Shown here: positions 45,089 to 53,365 of the stretch, piece after piece
Layout: each line of letters starts with the position of its first letter
Numbering within the stretch: the first letter of the stretch is position 1
Source: Streptomyces sp. HB132
GTDB taxonomy: Bacteria; Actinomycetota; Actinomycetes; Streptomycetales; Streptomycetaceae
DNA length: 64,000 nt
NCBI RefSeq assembly: GCF_016909575.1
Contig: NZ_JAFBGA010000006.1
Location: forward strand, 1-64,000
Reading direction: 5' to 3'
Made by a program: the position numbers and the translations under genes
The notes under the pieces: model-generated
Databases searched by the model: none
Seen by the model: the letters and a program-made list of their open reading frames with translations, nothing else
What the model was told of the DNA's origin: nothing

Positions 45089-48000
45089 TCACATCGGCAG
45101 TGGAGTGATGTCGCACTCGATGCGCTGGTGGAGCCTGGCCGCGGTGTGCCAGGGGTGGCTCGCGCCGAGCAGGCGGGAAAGGCCCTGTGCTGCCGCGCGG
45201 TTGAGCCGGTCCGCCTCGTCGGAGTCGCCGAGGCCGCGGCGGTCGAGCGCCAGGTTCGCCGTGCAGGCGAGTGTCAGCGGGTGCTCGGGCCCGGCGGTTT
45301 CCGTGAGCTTGGGGAGCAGGTCCGCGTCGGCGGCCATGGCCTGTGCGAAGTCCAGTCGCGCGTAGTGGTCGTTGGCCCGGCACATCGCCGCCGTCAGCGT
45401 GCTGATGTGCAGCGTCCCCAAGCTGCCTTCCAGGCCCTCCAGCGCCTGGGTGTCCAGCGCCTCCGCCCGGTCCGTGTCACCCTGCGCCCGCAGGGTCGCG
45501 GCAAGGTTCACCCTGGCGAACTGGGTGTAGGGATGATGGTCGCCGAGCACCTTGAGGTACGCGGACAGCGCCTGCTCCCCCAGTTCACGGGAGCCGACGA
45601 GGTCGCCGTGCAGGCGGCGTTCGACCATGGCGTGGACCGCCGCGCAGAGCGCGTCGGTGTTGTTCAGACCGTAGCGGCTGGTGAACCGCTCGAGGGTCTG
45701 CTCGGCGAGGGCGGCCCCTCCCTCGATCACACCGGCCCTGCGTCGGCACACCGCGAGATTCAGCGCGGCACGAATGGTGGCCGCGTTCGTCTCTCCGAAG
45801 TGGGTGACGTAGGGGAGGTAGTTGGACTCCTGGAGTGCGCGGGCACCCAGGTAGTCGCCTGCCTCACGCAGGTCGATGGCCAGTCCGTTCAACGTGTTCA
45901 GGGTCAGCCCGTTCACGGGGCCGTACAGCAGTTCCCTCTGCCGCGCGGTCTCCTCGTCGATCTCACGCGCGAGTGCGAAGTTCCCGTTCAGTCGCAGCGC
46001 CACACCGTAGTCGTGTGCCGCGCTCAGCGTCGCGGGGTCCTCGGGCCCGAACAGGTCGCTCGCCCGGGTGAACGCCTCCTCGGCCAGCACGCGCGCCTGT
46101 GTGAACTCACCCTGGTGCCGTAGCGCGCCGGCCATCTGCCACATGGAGTCGATGAGTTCCTCGTCGGGGATCTGCGCCCCGCGTGAGATGGCCAGGGCCC
46201 GCTCGTTGTGCACGATCGCCTCGCCCGGGCGCCCCAGAAGCCGTAGGTAGAAGCCGAGGAGCTTGGTCATCCTGATGACGTGCAGGTCCTCGTCACCGGA
46301 CTGCGCGCGCCACGCGGCCCAGGCCAGCCGGGCCTGGGCCGCACCCGATTCGTGCGCTCCCCAGTAGTAGAGGAAGAACACCATGTCGTAGACGAGGTCA
46401 CGGACCCACGCGTCGGAGCTCTCCACCGCTCCGGACGCGATCACGTGCGGGAGGATCGCCTGGTAGGCGGGCCACTGGTCGGGGGAGGCGGGGGCGCCGG
46501 GCTTGGCCGTGGTGAGCAGCAGGTGGGCCGCCCGCGTCATCCTGGCCCGCTCCTCCGGGTCCATCCTGGCCACGATCACGTTCTGCATCAGCCGGTGCAT
46601 CTGCAGCGTGGCGGTCTTGTGGTCCAGCCTCACCAGGGACAGTTTGCTGAGGTCGCGGGTCGCGCGGGCGAGCAGCAGGGGGTCCCGCAGGACCGGGTCC
46701 AGTTCGGGAGTGACCTCGACGTTCCGGCCGCCCCGGAAGAGATTGAGCGGGATGGGCTCCGGCGCCATGCAGGCGCAGATCTCGAGGAGTTGGCGTGCCG
46801 CGGGATTGTCCTGCGACAGACGTCCCAGGGAGATGTCCCAGACCGCCGCGACGGGCAGCGGGTAGTCGGGGGACGGGTCGAGTTCGAGGATCTCGGGGCG
46901 GCGCTCGTCGAGCAGGGAGAGGTACTCGTCGACGGGCATTCCGGTGGCGGCGTGCCAGGCGCCCGCCTGCTCGACCGCGAGGGGCAGGTCTCCGAGCGCT
47001 GCGGCGAGCCGGTCGGCGTCACGGGAGCTCAGGCCGCGGGCGCGGCGCTGGAGGAGCGCGACGCTCTCCTCCCGGTCGAAGACGTCCACGCTCAGGGGCG
47101 TGGCGACGCGTTCCCACTCACGGTTGCGCGAGGTGACGATGATCTTGCCGGGCCCACCGTTGGGGAAGTAGGACCGGACGGCCTCGATGTCCTCGGCGTT
47201 GTCGAAGACCAGCAGCCAGTTGTCGAAGGGCTTGCCCGTACGGAGTGCCTCGCGCACGGCGGGCACCGCGGCGTTGGCCTGCGGTCCCACCTCCAGGCCG
47301 AGGCTGCGCGCGAGGTCGGCGAGCGCCCCCAGGATCAGGTTCTCCTGCTCCGAGGGGATCCACCAGATGACGTTGAACTCGCCGCTGTGGCGGTACACGT
47401 ACTCCACGGCGATCTGCGACTTGCCGACACCGCCCATGCCGTGCAGCGCGTGCGGGAGGACGGCTGTGGTCTCGTCCTCCCGCAACTGCCGCTCCACGGC
47501 TGCCAGAAGACTCTCCCGCCCGGTGAAGTTCGGGTTCTTCGGTGGCACGTTGCCCATGATCTTGGGCTGGCCCGTTCGGACGAACCGTAGCTCCGGCGCC
47601 GTCGTGTGCGTACGCTCGTCGACCCTCCGGGCATCCGGTTCGGTGTCTACGGGTGGTGTCGTCGGCGACACAGATCCTCCAGGTGGAACCGTCGATTGCG
47701 ACGGGGAAGCGGGGCCGTTCTCATTCACATCAGGTGCCTCTTTATCATCTCTTGTCCCCTCTGTCGGCGCTCCCGCGCCACGCGACAGCCCCTGGTTCAA
47801 CTGCGCGGCCCGGCGCCGGTACGGCAGGCCCCCCAGTGCCCGCAGCACCGCGACCTCGATGCGTACCCAGGCCGGCCCCCCTTCACGGTCGGGCAGCGCC
47901 GCCCCGACCGGGTCACGCAGCGCCGCTCGCAGACGTATGCCGTGGTCACGGCCGGCTCGCGACTCCGCCAGCAGGCCGACCGCGTGCGCGAGTTGGGTCC

Positions 48001-49423
48001 GATTTCCGGTGGCGAGCAGGGCCTCACGTATGCCGTCGGCGAAGTCGGGTCCCCCCTCGCCGTCCCGGTCCCAGTCGATGAGGCCGCCCATCAGCACCTC
48101 GGACAGGTGCTCGGGGCGCGTCTCGGGCAGGGCCCGGTCCCGCAGTTCCTCGATGACGTCGAACCGCACCGGCGCCACGGCCAGCAGGACGGCGAGCTGT
48201 CGGGCGAACGGGCTGGCCAGTGAGAAGAACCTTCGTACGGCGTCCGCCGCCGAGCGCGGCCCGTCGAGCCTCGGCGTCCGCAGGCCGGGAGCGGACACCC
48301 CCTTGGCCATCGCCCCGGCCAGTACGACCGGAAGCGCACGGCGTACACCGCGTTCCCCTGTGACCAGGTCGGCCCAGGCCCGGAACGAACCGGGGCGCAG
48401 GCTGAGCACAGGAACGGCCACCGATCCGTCCCCGGTGCCGGGCAGGACGTGTGCGTGCTCGGGTACGCCCTGCGGTGGATGGCACAGGACGTGGCGATTG
48501 AGTGATCCGAACCCGGCGGCGTCGAGCCGTGCGCGGAACGGGTAGACCGAGGACCGGTGGCGGAGATACGGCGGCAGGAGATGGACCAGCGCCGTCGGCC
48601 CGGACGACGCGAGCCGCCCCAGCAGTTCGTCGGCGCCACCCTCCGCCCAGCCGGGTGCGAGCCCGTCGGTGACGACGAGAAAGAGCCGCGACCCGCGACC
48701 GTCGAGCAGCTCGGCGGGATCCGCGCGCCGGTTGCCGGGCCAGCGGAGAACGGGTGCGTCCCCGCCCGGCAGCGTGACGTCGACCGTGCGGACGTCCCGG
48801 AAGGAACCGCTGCGCACCGCTTCGTCGGACAGCCGGCGCAGGGAGCTGTCCCACACGGCCATGGTGGGCGCCCTGTCCACGAGCAGCATCAGATCGAAGG
48901 CGCGCTCCTGCACCGGATCGAGGTAGGGGATCCACAGTCCGTCGATGACACCGTTCTCCGCGGTGCGCGCCTCATCGAGCTTGCTCTCGCGGCGCGAGGG
49001 GACCCGTCGGCCGAAGCCTCGCAGGGCCTTGGCCAGGCGCAGCGGCACAGCGGGGCGGGCGGGGCGCGTCTCGTGCGGAAGAACCGATTCGGGCAGGCCC
49101 TGACGGCTCTCCTCGATGCCGCTGACCTCGGCACCGTGAAGGTTCGCGCCGCCGCTTCGGAGGGGCACGATCTCCGGCGCCCCCTGCTCCATGGACGGGG
49201 CCGCGACATCGGTCGACAGCTCTGGCGAACCGTCAGGTGGAGGCCCGGGGTCCGGATGCTCCCCTCCGTCCGTGCGGGTGCCGGTCCGCTGCCATGCCGC
49301 CGCCAGCCAGACGGCGTCGGCGAGGTCCTGCCAGCTCGCCTCGCCGTCCGTCTCCCGGAGGTGGCCGCCGCTCGGCGCGGGCTCCGCGTCCGGGGCGCGT
49401 TCCCGTGGCGAGCCGTGCATCAT
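45089..49423 (-). CDS. vWA-like (SAV_2336) / NB-ARC / TPR protein
   Basis: 1444 residues, overlapping the AAA+ stop (ATGA). Residues about 150-540 match the SAV_2336 N-terminal domain: AFDLMLLVDRAPTMAVWDSS and LFLVVTDGLAPGW look like a vWA domain with a broken MIDAS (DRAPT instead of DxSxS). After a disordered linker, PPKNPNFTGRESLL opens an NB-ARC/STAND ATPase (about 620-1000) with Walker A HGMGGVGKSQ, Walker B NWLLVFDNAED and VTSRNREWE. The last 400 residues are TPR repeats (GEFTQARVLAEEAFTRASDLFGPEDPATL and further copies). The NB-ARC/TPR part is typical of the FxSxx-COOH system TPR proteins. It is likely a sensor that oligomerises when its TPRs bind a signal, then activates the hydrolase and caspase. 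Confidence 0.85.
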   Translation of the reverse strand: MMHGSPRERAPDAEPAPSGGHLRETDGEASWQDLADAVWLAAAWQRTGTRTDGGEHPDPGPPPDGSPELSTDVAAPSMEQGAPEIVPLRSGGANLHGAEVSGIEESRQGLPESVLPHETRPARPAVPLRLAKALRGFGRRVPSRRESKLDEARTAENGVIDGLWIPYLDPVQERAFDLMLLVDRAPTMAVWDSSLRRLSDEAVRSGSFRDVRTVDVTLPGGDAPVLRWPGNRRADPAELLDGRGSRLFLVVTDGLAPGWAEGGADELLGRLASSGPTALVHLLPPYLRHRSSVYPFRARLDAAGFGSLNRHVLCHPPQGVPEHAHVLPGTGDGSVAVPVLSLRPGSFRAWADLVTGERGVRRALPVVLAGAMAKGVSAPGLRTPRLDGPRSAADAVRRFFSLASPFARQLAVLLAVAPVRFDVIEELRDRALPETRPEHLSEVLMGGLIDWDRDGEGGPDFADGIREALLATGNRTQLAHAVGLLAESRAGRDHGIRLRAALRDPVGAALPDREGGPAWVRIEVAVLRALGGLPYRRRAAQLNQGLSRGAGAPTEGTRDDKEAPDVNENGPASPSQSTVPPGGSVSPTTPPVDTEPDARRVDERTHTTAPELRFVRTGQPKIMGNVPPKNPNFTGRESLLAAVERQLREDETTAVLPHALHGMGGVGKSQIAVEYVYRHSGEFNVIWWIPSEQENLILGALADLARSLGLEVGPQANAAVPAVREALRTGKPFDNWLLVFDNAEDIEAVRSYFPNGGPGKIIVTSRNREWERVATPLSVDVFDREESVALLQRRARGLSSRDADRLAAALGDLPLAVEQAGAWHAATGMPVDEYLSLLDERRPEILELDPSPDYPLPVAAVWDISLGRLSQDNPAARQLLEICACMAPEPIPLNLFRGGRNVEVTPELDPVLRDPLLLARATRDLSKLSLVRLDHKTATLQMHRLMQNVIVARMDPEERARMTRAAHLLLTTAKPGAPASPDQWPAYQAILPHVIASGAVESSDAWVRDLVYDMVFFLYYWGAHESGAAQARLAWAAWRAQSGDEDLHVIRMTKLLGFYLRLLGRPGEAIVHNERALAISRGAQIPDEELIDSMWQMAGALRHQGEFTQARVLAEEAFTRASDLFGPEDPATLSAAHDYGVALRLNGNFALAREIDEETARQRELLYGPVNGLTLNTLNGLAIDLREAGDYLGARALQESNYLPYVTHFGETNAATIRAALNLAVCRRRAGVIEGGAALAEQTLERFTSRYGLNNTDALCAAVHAMVERRLHGDLVGSRELGEQALSAYLKVLGDHHPYTQFARVNLAATLRAQGDTDRAEALDTQALEGLEGSLGTLHISTLTAAMCRANDHYARLDFAQAMAADADLLPKLTETAGPEHPLTLACTANLALDRRGLGDSDEADRLNRAAAQGLSRLLGASHPWHTAARLHQRIECDITPLPM

Positions 49424-50472
49424 CGGCCTTTCGAGAGATCACGGAGGAGCATCTCGAGAAGCTTGAGCCCGTCGCCGTCCGTGCGGAAGCCGTGAGCCGT
49501 GGTGAGCTGCACCGCGTTGAGCAACTGGTCGACGGACTGGGTTCCCCCTCCGTCCAGGCGCCTGACGAAGTCGTCCACGAGGTCGTCGATGCCTTCGGGG
49601 CGACGGCCCAGGTGACTCACCACGATGGAGACCAGCTGTTCACGGCTGGGCGGACGCATCTCCAGCGGCAGGCAGCGACGCCGGAAGGCAGCCGGGAACT
49701 CGCGCTCGCCGTTGCTCGTGATCACGACGACGGGGAACTCCGAGCACTCGACCCGACCGGCCTCGATGACGGCCCGGCCCTGCGGGTCGTCGGTGAAGAC
49801 GGACACCTCGGCCACTTTGGCCCGCACCAGTTCCGGGATCTCGTAACTGCCGTTCTCCAGGACGTGGAGCAGGTCGTTGGGCAGATCGATATCGCTCTTG
49901 TCGAGCTCGTCGACGAGCAGAACACGAGGACGCTCGTACGCGAGCAGAGCCGTCCCCAGCGGGCCGAGCGTCACGAAATCCCCGAGGTCAGGAGCCCTTC
50001 CGGTATCGCTCTCCGGCTCGGCCGCGCCCTCCGCGCGCCAGGCGGCGATGGCCTGGGCCCGGCCGATGGCGTCGTACTCGTACAGCCCGCCGCGCAGTGT
50101 GGTGCGGCTGACGATGCTCCACGGCAGCACCCGCCCCAGTCCCAGTTCCCTCGCGATCAGGTAGGCGAGGGTGGACTTGCCGACCCCGGGCGGGCCGGTG
50201 ATCAGAAGAGGGCGGCGGAGCAGGAGGGCGGCGTTGACCGCGTTGATCTCCTCCTCGCGTAACTGCGGGCCTTCCTGCACGGTGCCGAGCCGGCGCAGCG
50301 CGGACTGCGCGTCGTCGGGCGGAGGTTGCTGCAGAGGGCTTCCGGCGAACACCCGCCAGGGCGGCGGCTGCGGCAGTTGCGGGGCGTCCCCGGCAGGGGG
50401 CTGCCCCGTTGCGTGGAACACCCTCCAGGAGGGGGGCGTGACGGGCTGGGCCACCGAGACCTGCTCGGTCAT
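49420..50472 (-). CDS. MoxR-type AAA+ ATPase
   Basis: 350 residues from the ATG at 50472, with GAGGAG 8 bp upstream. Walker A is GPPGVGKST (residues 93-101), Walker B RVLLVDELDKSD, sensor 1 ITSNGERE and the arginine region FRRRCLPLEM, as in MoxR/McrB-like ATPases. The N-terminal 60 residues are Pro/Gln-rich and repeat the motif PPxWRVF twice (about 14-20 and 37-43), possibly a binding peptide for a partner. It lies between VMAP and vWA-like genes with 4-bp overlaps on both sides. This is the arrangement of VMAP-MoxR-vWA ternary systems, where the ATPase is thought to remodel the complex before effector release. Confidence 0.9.
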   Translation of the reverse strand: MTEQVSVAQPVTPPSWRVFHATGQPPAGDAPQLPQPPPWRVFAGSPLQQPPPDDAQSALRRLGTVQEGPQLREEEINAVNAALLLRRPLLITGPPGVGKSTLAYLIARELGLGRVLPWSIVSRTTLRGGLYEYDAIGRAQAIAAWRAEGAAEPESDTGRAPDLGDFVTLGPLGTALLAYERPRVLLVDELDKSDIDLPNDLLHVLENGSYEIPELVRAKVAEVSVFTDDPQGRAVIEAGRVECSEFPVVVITSNGEREFPAAFRRRCLPLEMRPPSREQLVSIVVSHLGRRPEGIDDLVDDFVRRLDGGGTQSVDQLLNAVQLTTAHGFRTDGDGLKLLEMLLRDLSKGR

Positions 50473-51974
50473 GCTGTCAACTCCTCGCAGTCGACCAGGC
50501 GGTTGGGGTCGTCCCATAGAAGTGCCAGATGTTTACCGAGGGACCAGTGGTCACGATTCATCCCTTCGGCCTTCTTGCGCAACGCGCTGACCTTCGCCGG
50601 GATTTGCGAGGGCGGGTGCGCCAACAGCAGCGTCAGCACCTCGCCCGACAGCTCGGGGCTGTCCGTTCTACGGTCCCAGGCTGCAAGGCCCACCCCCTGA
50701 GCGATCGCGGTGACGAGTGCTTCCAGACCGAGGCCGGGCAGTGCGGGTACGTCGAGAATGACCGCGGTCAGACCTGGGTCCGCTATCAGCTTGGCACGCC
50801 AGCGGTCGAGCCGCTCCCCCTCTTCGCCGTGCCAGCGGTACGACTCGGCCACACCGGCGTTCCTGAGCTGTGTCCAGCGTTCCCGCCACAGAGGCAGATA
50901 TCCGTCCCCCTGAGCCGCTCTCATGCGTTCGAGCGACCTCAGATGGACGTGGTAGCGAAGACTGATCGGCAGCGGGTCGCCACTCCAGGTACCCATCTCC
51001 AACCGGGCCACGTCGTGGTTCATCAGGGAGAACGGCAGGACGAACTCCACCTGCGGAGTCGGTTCGCTCTCCGTCACCGGCATCCCCGCCCAGCGTTTCT
51101 GACCACGTCCGATGGCTCGCTCGACCTCGTCCGCCAGTCCTTCGAGGGTCGTCCGTCGCACCTCACCGGCGACGGGCTCCCAATATCCTGGCGCGGCATT
51201 GACCCAGTGACGTACGTGGATATCGGCAGAACTGTCGTCCGCGGGCTCCACCATCACGACGAGGCAACGTGCCACACCGGGATCAGCGGTCGGCAGCGCC
51301 GCGATCGCACGCCTGCGCTCCCCCAGTGCCTGCACGGCCTCCGGGCCGACCTCGCGGGCCCATGCGTCCGACCACTCCCTGAGCTCTTCGCGCAGCGCCG
51401 TCTGCTCCAGGAACGCGGTGATCTCGACCAGTACCAGCGCCGGCGGCAGACCGTCGGCCTGGGTGTTCACTCCGCACAGGTGGTCGAACCGCTGGGCCGG
51501 TGTCTGCCCGTACGGGATGTCGACGCCCAACTCGTGGTTCAGCAGGGCGTGCAGCCTGCCGTCGTCGACGCGCCGTACGTCGGCGAGCAGCCGATGGATC
51601 TCGCGCACCGATCGGTCGGTGAAGTCGGGCGAGCCGCCGGCGCCGGTCCCGTCGGGCCGGACGGCTTCCGAGAGCCGGGCCAGATGGGCGGCACATTCGG
51701 GTCCGCCGATGACGCCGGCGGTGAAGGCCAGGGCTCCGAGGCCGGTTTCGTACCGCAGGAGGTCCCTGACGAAGAACAACATGTCGGCGCGTGGATTCTG
51801 GCGCCGGTAGGTGAACTCCGCCCCGAGTTGTTCGGCGGCGAAGGCGATGAACTGGGCGCATTGGTCGCGGTCGGTCACGAAGTCCTGCACACAGAGGAAT
51901 TCGACCAGTCTTCCGATGAGTTGCGCCCTGGTCGCGTCCGGTTCATCCACTCCGGGCAGCCCGTGCACCACCAC
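50469..51974 (-). CDS. VMAP-C protein with N-terminal effector-associated domain
   Basis: About 501 residues if translation begins at one of three consecutive GTG codons (51974-51966); a GTG at 52028 is another choice. Residues about 15-105 (AQLIGRLVEFLCVQDFVTDR, then an RRQNPRADMLFFVRDLLRY segment) resemble an EAD2-type effector-associated domain. The C-terminal 200 residues match the VMAP-C domain: VEFVLPFSLMNHDVARL, HVHLRSLERMR, and the final HLALLWDDPNRL. VMAP proteins (vWA-MoxR-associated) are the recruiting hub of a ternary conflict system in which effectors such as caspases dock through EADs. First gene of the coupled block; stop overlaps the MoxR start. It has no catalytic motif of its own. 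Confidence 0.8.
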   Translation of the reverse strand: MVVHGLPGVDEPDATRAQLIGRLVEFLCVQDFVTDRDQCAQFIAFAAEQLGAEFTYRRQNPRADMLFFVRDLLRYETGLGALAFTAGVIGGPECAAHLARLSEAVRPDGTGAGGSPDFTDRSVREIHRLLADVRRVDDGRLHALLNHELGVDIPYGQTPAQRFDHLCGVNTQADGLPPALVLVEITAFLEQTALREELREWSDAWAREVGPEAVQALGERRRAIAALPTADPGVARCLVVMVEPADDSSADIHVRHWVNAAPGYWEPVAGEVRRTTLEGLADEVERAIGRGQKRWAGMPVTESEPTPQVEFVLPFSLMNHDVARLEMGTWSGDPLPISLRYHVHLRSLERMRAAQGDGYLPLWRERWTQLRNAGVAESYRWHGEEGERLDRWRAKLIADPGLTAVILDVPALPGLGLEALVTAIAQGVGLAAWDRRTDSPELSGEVLTLLLAHPPSQIPAKVSALRKKAEGMNRDHWSLGKHLALLWDDPNRLVDCEELTA

Positions 51975-52152
51975 CGACCACCCCCGTCGAGTCGGTAACG
52001 CCGTTATGACAGAACGTGAAGTTATCACGCCGGATCTTCGGCAACCAGGCTCAATCCAGGCCCTGTTGACCACCTGCTGCGCTCGCTGCGGGGCCACGGG
52101 ACAGCACGCTGGGAAAGGCACCACCCGGACGGGTGAACGCTCGACGCCTCGC

Positions 52153-53160
52153 TCAGACCGGTGCCGGTCCGGAACTCGCCCGCACCGTCAGGACGGGCTC
52201 CAGCAGTTCCACTTCGTCCGTGCCCCGGCCGGCGAGCTTCGCGACCACCTGTTCCACCGATCTGCGCCCCATCTCCTGCGCCGGAATGGCCACGGAGGTG
52301 AGCCGCACCGATGCCTGCGTGGCGACCTGTTCGGGGCAGACGGCCACGACGGACACGTCCTCCGGCACGGCACGCCCCTGCTGCTGGAGCAGGTTGAGCA
52401 GCGGCTCGACGGCCGCCTCGTTCTGGACGATGAAGCCGGTCGTACCCGGCCGCTCGTCGAAGATCCGGCCCAGCGTGCCGGCCATCGCCGCGTATCCGCC
52501 CTCGCAGGGGCGGTGCAGGATCCGCATCCCGGCCTCCTGCGCCTTGGCCCGTATGCCGTCGACGGTCCGTTCGGCGAAGCCGGTGTGCCTCTCGTAGACG
52601 GCGGCGGCCTCGCCGATCACCGCCACCTCGCGGTGTCCGAGACCGGCGAGGTGTTCCACGCAGAGCGCTCCGGTGGCCTCGAAGTCGAGGTCCACGCACG
52701 TCAGCCCGGAGGTGTCGGCGGGCAGGCCGATGAGGACGGCGGTCCGGCCGGAGTCGCGGAGCAGCGGCAGCCGCTCGTCGTGCAGTTCGACGTCCATCAG
52801 GATCATCGCGTCGGCCAGTGAGCTCCCCGCGATCCGCCGTACGGCGGCCGGGCCCTCCTCACCCGTGAGCAGCAGGACGTCGTAGCCGTGCGTACGGGCG
52901 CTCGTGGCGACGGCGATGGCGATCTCCATCATCACCGGCACGTACATGTCCGTGCGCAGCGGCACCATCAGCGCGATGATGTTGGACCTGCTGCTGGCGA
53001 GGGCACGCGCACCGGCGTTGGGGTGGTAGCCAAGCTGCTGGATACTGCTCTCGACCCGTTCCCGGGTGGAGGCCGAGATCGACCGCTTGCCGCTGAGGAC
53101 GTAGCTCACCGTGCTCGCGGAGACTCCGGCGTGCTGGGCGACCTCGGCAAGCGTGACCAT
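52153..53160 (-). CDS. LacI-family repressor, probable xyloglucan regulator
   Basis: 335 residues. The N-terminal helix-turn-helix (VTLAEVAQHAGVSASTVSYVLSGKRSISASTRERV) and hinge helix (GYHPNAGARALASSR, which inserts into the central CG of operators) are followed by a periplasmic-binding-type sensor domain (about 60-335). Two LacI-type operators with the core GAAGCGCTTCGA lie just upstream (53202 and 53304), so it is probably autoregulated. Because the same palindrome stands twice in the GH3/transporter control region at 26.7-26.9 kb, I infer that it controls the xyloglucan operons and that an oligosaccharide is its inducer. General LacI sites are alike, so other regulators could share them. 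Confidence 0.9.
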   Translation of the reverse strand: MVTLAEVAQHAGVSASTVSYVLSGKRSISASTRERVESSIQQLGYHPNAGARALASSRSNIIALMVPLRTDMYVPVMMEIAIAVATSARTHGYDVLLLTGEEGPAAVRRIAGSSLADAMILMDVELHDERLPLLRDSGRTAVLIGLPADTSGLTCVDLDFEATGALCVEHLAGLGHREVAVIGEAAAVYERHTGFAERTVDGIRAKAQEAGMRILHRPCEGGYAAMAGTLGRIFDERPGTTGFIVQNEAAVEPLLNLLQQQGRAVPEDVSVVAVCPEQVATQASVRLTSVAIPAQEMGRRSVEQVVAKLAGRGTDEVELLEPVLTVRASSGPAPV

Positions 53161-53201
53161 TCGGCTTCTCCCTCACAGTGGGCGACCGCAAGGGAGAGCG
53201 G

Positions 53202-53215
53202 GTGAAGCGCTTCGA
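53202..53215. promoter_or_regulatory. LacI-type operator, gene-proximal copy
   Basis: GTGAAGCGCTTCGA differs from the 14-bp xyloglucan-locus operator only in its first two bases. It lies 42 bp upstream of the LacI-family start, where a bound repressor would block the gene's own promoter. Confidence 0.7.
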
Positions 53216-53302
53216 CAGCGCCTTGCTGTGCTCCCCTTCGCATTCTGACATGCACAGACAGCTTCGAGCCTAGACTCGCTCACAGGTACTGTCCAGAGTG
53301 GA

Positions 53303-53318
53303 GTCGAAGCGCTTCGAC
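53303..53318. promoter_or_regulatory. LacI-type operator, distal copy
   Basis: GTCGAAGCGCTTCGAC is a perfect 16-bp palindrome containing the exact 14-mer found twice at the xyloglucan locus. It is 101 bp from the proximal copy and 48 bp beyond the end of the pectin methylesterase gene, which is transcribed toward it. It more likely serves the LacI-family gene than the esterase. Confidence 0.75.
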
Positions 53319-53365
53319 CGACCCGCCGGTCCTCCTTGGCGTCGTTCCACTGCCGCCACCGTGTC

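Noticed and set aside
53303..53318. Operator as a control site of the pectin methylesterase
   Set aside because: The esterase is transcribed toward the site and ends before it, so the site is at its 3' side; it fits the LacI-family gene better.
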